The position numbers and the translations under genes are program-made. The notes beneath the pieces were generated by a model. It did no database searches and was not told where the DNA came from. It saw only the letters and a list, made by a program, of their open reading frames with translations. Shown here in pieces: positions 16,210 through 19,747 of a DNA stretch of 19,747 nt (the first letter of the stretch is position 1; each line of letters starts with the position of its first letter). Source of the stretch: Bacteroidota bacterium (GTDB lineage Bacteria > Bacteroidota > Bacteroidia > Bacteroidales > UBA1402); assembly GCA_030706285.1 (NCBI GenBank), contig JAUZOU010000016.1, positions 1 to 19,747 on the forward strand. Direction: 5' to 3'.

Positions 16210-16713
16210 AAACTCAAAATAGATACATTAAATATTCCACCAGACACCAATGGGTTGATAAGTGAATACGATGTTCGGAATTTAAAAGGGTTTAAGGCCT
16301 TGATAAGTAATACATTCGAAAATAATCTGGCAAAAGGAGCTCTTGTGAAAAGTACGAACGGGAAGAATGAAATGTCTATGATTGATAACAATTATCAAAC
16401 CTATTTTACTACAAATGGGACTGATTCAACAACGACAATAGACATCATATTGCCTGTTGAAAGGACATTCAATGTATTGTCACTGCAAGAAAACATCAAC
16501 ATTGGACAACGTGTTGAGCATTTTGTATTCGAATATTTGGATAAGAATGGAAACTGGACTTAAATAACATCCGGTACCACGATTGGCTATAAACGACTGA
16601 TTCGATTTGATACCGTCTCAGCACAAAAACTTCGATTGAAAATATTGAGTTCCAGACTAAACCCTGCCATTTCGGAATTTGGGCTATATAATTATAGGGT
16701 ACAAGAGTCCTGA
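16210..16713 (+). pseudogene. Remnant of a GH29 alpha-L-fucosidase (C-terminal part with discoidin-like domain)
   Basis: In one frame from 16210, LNIPPDTNGLISEYDVRNLK (from about 16228) is the end of the GH29 barrel (LLNIPPDxxGLI...DVxxLxxF). It is followed by an F5/8-type C domain: NNLAKGALVKS, FNVLSLQENINIGQRVEHF and, past a TAA stop at 16561-16563, ITSGTTIGYKRLIRF and ISEFGLYNY up to a TGA at 16711-16713. The frame is kept across the TAA, which stands where GAA would read NWTEITSGTTIGY, so one substitution could explain it. No start codon, signal peptide or catalytic half is present; a TGA lies at 16207. The 5' deletion junction must fall between the GH31 stop and about 16228. A complete gene would have encoded a secreted fucosidase of roughly 600 or more residues. 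Confidence 0.85.
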
Positions 16714-16759
16714 AATGACTAAAGTCCTTTTATTCGTTTGAAAGTAGTGTTTTTGAAAA

Positions 16760-16827
16760 TTGTAACGAAATGTACACTCATCTGCAACCTGCCATCCCAT
16801 CCTTTTAGTGCATGAAGGGTATTTTTG
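16760..16827 (+). promoter_or_regulatory. Promoter-like block of the second sigma gene (copy 2)
   Basis: This is the second copy of the 68-bp block described at 12987-13054: TTGTAACGA (16760-16768), GTACA (16772-16776), CATCTGCAACC (16779-16789), CATCCC (16793-16798) and AGGGTATTTTTG (16816-16827). The distance from the first block to TATTTTTG is exactly 60 bases in both copies, while the stretch from TATTTTTG to the ATG is 8 bases shorter here. Constant internal spacing with variable downstream spacing suggests that the block itself is a functional unit. Confidence 0.6.
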
Positions 16828-16851
16828 CGAACCTGAATTTTTGCAAAATAC
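16819..16851 (+). repeat. Inverted repeat in the leader of the second sigma gene
   Basis: GTATTTTTGC (16819-16828) and GCAAAATAC (16843-16851) are complementary with one bulged T, giving nine base pairs and a 14-base loop, ending four bases before the ATG at 16856. The sequence differs from the repeat before the first sigma gene, but the position relative to TATTTTTG and the start codon is similar. Confidence 0.4.
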
Positions 16852-16855
16852 TACC

Positions 16856-17389
16856 ATGAAAATCATTGACTCCTTTTTTGAGGATTTCTATACTGAAAAT
16901 TTCAACAAGGCATTCCGGTATGCCAACTCATTGGTTTTTGACAAGGAGTCTGCCCGGGATATTGCTTCAGATGCGATGCTCCGCATCTGGGAAATGAGAA
17001 ATGAAATTGATCCTGATAAGAATTTATGTTCATTCCTTTTTGTCACGGTCCGCAAGAAATGCATGGACTACCTTCGGCATGAATTTGTCGAATTCAACGC
17101 TCTCCAACAAACTTCTTCAACGACTGAAGTGGATCATTTGCACGAATTTGTTTTGGAATCGACGCTTCCGACCGGTCACTTTGATCCGGAACTTGAACAG
17201 ATGGTGATTCGGCTAATGGACATGATGAATGAAACCACACGCCGTTGTTTTGAGTTGGTTCGTTTACTTGGAAAAAGCTATGAGGAAGCGGCTGAATTAT
17301 TGAACATCTCAACACGCATAGTGGAAGACGAATTAAAAGAAGCATCAACAAAAATGCAACTTCATTTGTGTGAACATCAGTGTGCTTGA
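16856..17389 (+). CDS. ECF-type RNA polymerase sigma-70 factor (Bacteroides expansion family), paralogue 2
   Basis: The 177-residue protein is a clear paralogue of the sigma factor at 13091, with FNKAFRYANSLVFDKE (about 15-30), RDIASDAMLRIWEM, IDPDKNL, the KKCMDYLRHEFVEF linker start and region 4 (ETTRRCFELVRLLGKSYEEAAELLNISTRIVEDEL, about 122-156). It carries about 10 extra residues in the linker between regions 2 and 4 and at the C-terminus. The ATG at 16856 is preferred over an in-frame GTG at 16808, because the similarity starts there and the leader is conserved up to ACCATG. The gene ends 18 bp before the lyase ATG, so the two are probably co-transcribed. No FecR anti-sigma gene follows. 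Confidence 0.93.
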   Translation: MKIIDSFFEDFYTENFNKAFRYANSLVFDKESARDIASDAMLRIWEMRNEIDPDKNLCSFLFVTVRKKCMDYLRHEFVEFNALQQTSSTTEVDHLHEFVLESTLPTGHFDPELEQMVIRLMDMMNETTRRCFELVRLLGKSYEEAAELLNISTRIVEDELKEASTKMQLHLCEHQCA

Positions 17390-17407
17390 ACGAAATACGA
17401 TAGATTC

Positions 17408-19747
17408 ATGAAAATAAGATTACAGATTGTATTGTTTGCAGTCGCTTTTGCGATGAGCTTATCTGCTAGGGCTCAATTTATCCATCCCGGTTGCCTTCAT
17501 ACGCAAGCGGATTTTGACCGTATCAATGCTCAGCTGGCAGCTGGTGATCATCCCCGGATCACCCAGGCATGGAACAGTTTTAACGACAATTGGCTTCTAT
17601 CGAATTTAGGAGACGGTTGGATTACTGCCATCAGTGGCGATGCGATTATCCGCGATAGTGGTGGAAATTTTGCCCACAGCGAACGTGATTTTGGAATGTG
17701 TTATATACAGGCACTCTATTGGGCAATGAAACACAACAGCAGCATACCCGCTGAAAGATTAAAGGCTGAAACGCTTGCAAAGCATGCAGTTGGTTTGCTT
17801 AATAAATACGTCAAGAAGATTAAAACGATCGGCGGTAATTCCAATTTTGCACTTGTTGGTTGTTTTCAGGGATGGCAGGTCGCCAATGCCGGAGAATTGT
17901 TACGCGATTTTCCAGGATGGTCTGCCGAAGAACAGGACAATTTCAAGAAATGGATTTATGATGTCTGGTACAGTGCCATTCAGGGTTTCCTTTGGGCACA
18001 AAACGGAACTTGCCCCTCTCATTATCAAAGCAACTGGAATACCGGAAACGCATGCTCCCTACAGGCCATTGGCATATATCTGGACGACCCCTTCATTTAT
18101 AATGAGGCCATGTATTACCTCAAACAAAGTGATCAAAACTGTTCCATCGCTGAAGATATGGTTGGAAGCGGTTTTGGTTATCTGGTTTATAAATGGGATA
18201 CCGAAAAAATCAATGCCCAGTTGGCTACCAATGGCATCAAGACACGTTATGAATCCCCACTCGGCTTTCTGTATCAAAATCAGGAAAGTACACGTGATCA
18301 ACCTCATTGCCAGGGAGCATTGGGCTGCCAGCTTCAGACGTTGGAACAGGCTTGGAATCAGGGCGACAATGCTTATGGTTGGTGCAATCAAGCCATGGCT
18401 GGTGGAGTTGAATATACTGCGGGTTTCAACGGTGCAGATGACAACGATTCCGTTTTTATGAAAAATTATCCAAACATGGCTTGGAGTGGTTGTGACGCCT
18501 ATCAGCCTTCCATTTCGTATGCAGGTCGCTCGGGAGCTATTATATATCAAATGGCAGTCAATCACTATGCCAACCGTATGGGTTTGAAGATGCCTTATGC
18601 TAAGAAGGCACATCAAAAGACTGTTGATTCCTGGCCATGGGGTGTGGAATGGGGCGCAGGAGTAAACTCGCGCTTTAATTACAGCGACTTGTGTGGTTTT
18701 GGTGATTTAATGTTCAACCAAGACAGTGCGACGGTTCATCCCACCGTTTTGAGGGGTAAAATCAAGATGGTTTCTGGTTCTTCTCTCTCCAATAAAATGG
18801 GCCAATACAAATATTCTGAAGAGTGGTCGAAAGCACTTGCCAGTGGAGATTCCATTTTTACAAATGAATTGAGCAATATTCTGTCCGGATCGGTAGTTCG
18901 GTTAAGCCCCACCATTATGGACGGTTCCACCGATACCGGCCTATGGACCTGGGATGACGACAGCACTTGCACGACCCGCGAACGTGAGGTCAAGCTTACT
19001 AAATCCCGCATTATTCGTGCCCGTTACAAGAACGCCGCCGGTGCTGTCAGCACGCAGATGTTTTCCCTGCATGTGGAGGGAGAGGGTTGGACCGGTGTTG
19101 CCAAACCGTATTACATTAGTGACTACACAACATACTATGATTCTGCCACCTATGTGAAGAAGTATGCCAATGTGACGCTTGGCATTTCGTACAAGCAAGG
19201 CAACTCTGTCCGTAGCTGGAAGTGGGAAAAGAGAACACTGACAAGCAGTGTGTGGAATGCGCTGTCCAGTACGGCATCCACCTTGGACCTGACCAACGTC
19301 TCAACCGGAGCTTTCTACCGGGTGACTATGACAAATCATGCCGGAAGCATCATCACTCAGGAGTTCAAAGTGGATGTGGCTGATGTGGACCCCTACATTG
19401 CCTTGAACTCGAATGCAGCTGTCAGTACGACCAGTATGTCTACGCCCAAAGGTTCGAAGGTGAAGATTTATGCCACACCGAATTCGCTGTCTGGAAAGAG
19501 TGTTGACGCCAAACGCATCTACAAATGGGTGGTGGGGAACGACACGCTGAAGATTGATACGCTGACCTACCATCTGGACAGTTACGGTACGAAAGTGGCC
19601 GACTTAAGCGATACGCTTTCCATCGCATCATTGGATTCCTGCCTGGAATGTACGTTGATCTTCCTGCGTGTAACCTCTGGAGGCTCCGTAGCTACGACGA
19701 CCTATCATTTCAACGTCCCTGTATATGTAACAAACGACCTGATACCA
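17408..19747 (+). CDS. Secreted alginate-lyase-like polysaccharide lyase with long beta-sandwich tail (3' end off the window)
   Basis: One frame is open from the ATG at 17408 to the right edge (780 codons, no stop). The start carries a signal peptide (about 1-23, FAMSLSARAQ). The next part resembles the alginate lyase (alpha/alpha)-toroid superfamily: HPGCLHTQADFDRI (26-39), NSNFALVGCFQGWQVANAGELLR (144-166), SNWNTGNACSLQAIGIYLDD (208-227) and the signature QESTRDQPHCQGALG (292-306), with R296 and H300 as likely active-site residues and N209/N211 nearby. Related Bacteroidota enzymes are in families such as PL38 (mannuronan or glucuronan lyases), but the family is uncertain. From about residue 500 the sequence turns to repeated Ig-like beta-sandwich text (WKWEKR, YRVTMTNHAG, YKWVVGNDT), probably for binding or spacing. 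It lies 18 bp behind the second sigma gene. Confidence 0.8.
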   Translation, partial: MKIRLQIVLFAVAFAMSLSARAQFIHPGCLHTQADFDRINAQLAAGDHPRITQAWNSFNDNWLLSNLGDGWITAISGDAIIRDSGGNFAHSERDFGMCYIQALYWAMKHNSSIPAERLKAETLAKHAVGLLNKYVKKIKTIGGNSNFALVGCFQGWQVANAGELLRDFPGWSAEEQDNFKKWIYDVWYSAIQGFLWAQNGTCPSHYQSNWNTGNACSLQAIGIYLDDPFIYNEAMYYLKQSDQNCSIAEDMVGSGFGYLVYKWDTEKINAQLATNGIKTRYESPLGFLYQNQESTRDQPHCQGALGCQLQTLEQAWNQGDNAYGWCNQAMAGGVEYTAGFNGADDNDSVFMKNYPNMAWSGCDAYQPSISYAGRSGAIIYQMAVNHYANRMGLKMPYAKKAHQKTVDSWPWGVEWGAGVNSRFNYSDLCGFGDLMFNQDSATVHPTVLRGKIKMVSGSSLSNKMGQYKYSEEWSKALASGDSIFTNELSNILSGSVVRLSPTIMDGSTDTGLWTWDDDSTCTTREREVKLTKSRIIRARYKNAAGAVSTQMFSLHVEGEGWTGVAKPYYISDYTTYYDSATYVKKYANVTLGISYKQGNSVRSWKWEKRTLTSSVWNALSSTASTLDLTNVSTGAFYRVTMTNHAGSIITQEFKVDVADVDPYIALNSNAAVSTTSMSTPKGSKVKIYATPNSLSGKSVDAKRIYKWVVGNDTLKIDTLTYHLDSYGTKVADLSDTLSIASLDSCLECTLIFLRVTSGGSVATTTYHFNVPVYVTNDLIP

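Noticed and set aside
17775..18461. 228-codon frame on the plus strand and 18059-18616 on the minus strand inside the lyase gene
   Set aside because: Both lie in other frames of the continuous 780-codon lyase gene, which has a signal peptide and family motifs.

Overview
The window reads as chromosomal DNA of a Bacteroidota bacterium, most likely order Bacteroidales. The evidence is a 1355-residue hybrid two-component regulator (HTCS), ECF sigma factors of the 'Bacteroides expansion' type, secreted glycan-degrading enzymes, a sppA-lpxK-PNP-thiL gene order typical of that group, and promoter-like TAnnTTTG boxes. Genus cannot be fixed from the sequence. No rRNA, tRNA, CRISPR array or transposase was seen.

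Region 1 (1-4012, minus strand) is a housekeeping operon transcribed leftward: sppA, lpxK, a purine nucleoside phosphorylase gene, then thiL, which runs off the left edge. The genes are tightly packed: 42 bp, then a 62-bp overlap, then a 1-bp gap. A TTTG-N20-CATATTTG promoter candidate lies about 80 bp upstream of sppA.

Region 2 (4445-12592, plus strand) is a glycan-utilisation cluster. It holds a secreted GH28-like beta-helix enzyme, the HTCS sensor/regulator, and a secreted GH95 enzyme (alpha-L-fucosidase or alpha-L-galactosidase). No SusC/SusD pair is in the window. The likely logic is that the HTCS senses an oligosaccharide in the periplasm and activates the flanking enzymes. GH95 and GH31 with a GH28-like enzyme would suit a fucosylated or L-galactosylated plant polysaccharide (pectin side chains or xyloglucan); this is inference.

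Region 3 (12612-19747) is the unusual part. Two paralogous ECF sigma genes (13091-13591 and 16856-17389) sit in the same orientation about 3.8 kb apart. Each is preceded by a nearly identical 68-bp promoter-like block (48 of 68 bases identical by hand count, no gap), and each is followed directly by a secreted carbohydrate-active enzyme: a GH31 after the first, an alginate-lyase-like polysaccharide lyase after the second. Neither has a neighbouring full FecR anti-sigma or SusC gene. The only anti-sigma-like sequence is a 68-residue protein on the opposite strand (12612-12818) that resembles just the N-terminal cytoplasmic domain of FecR. Between GH31 and the second sigma gene lies a decayed piece of a GH29 alpha-L-fucosidase (16210-16713) that keeps the end of the catalytic domain and a discoidin-like domain, with an internal stop.

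The best candidate for something undescribed is this tandem 'sigma + one secreted CAZyme' arrangement with a duplicated promoter/leader and a stripped-down anti-sigma domain. The two paralogues may drive themselves, each other, and the enzyme behind them. The lyase gene at 17408 is open to the right edge, so its end and any further genes are not visible.
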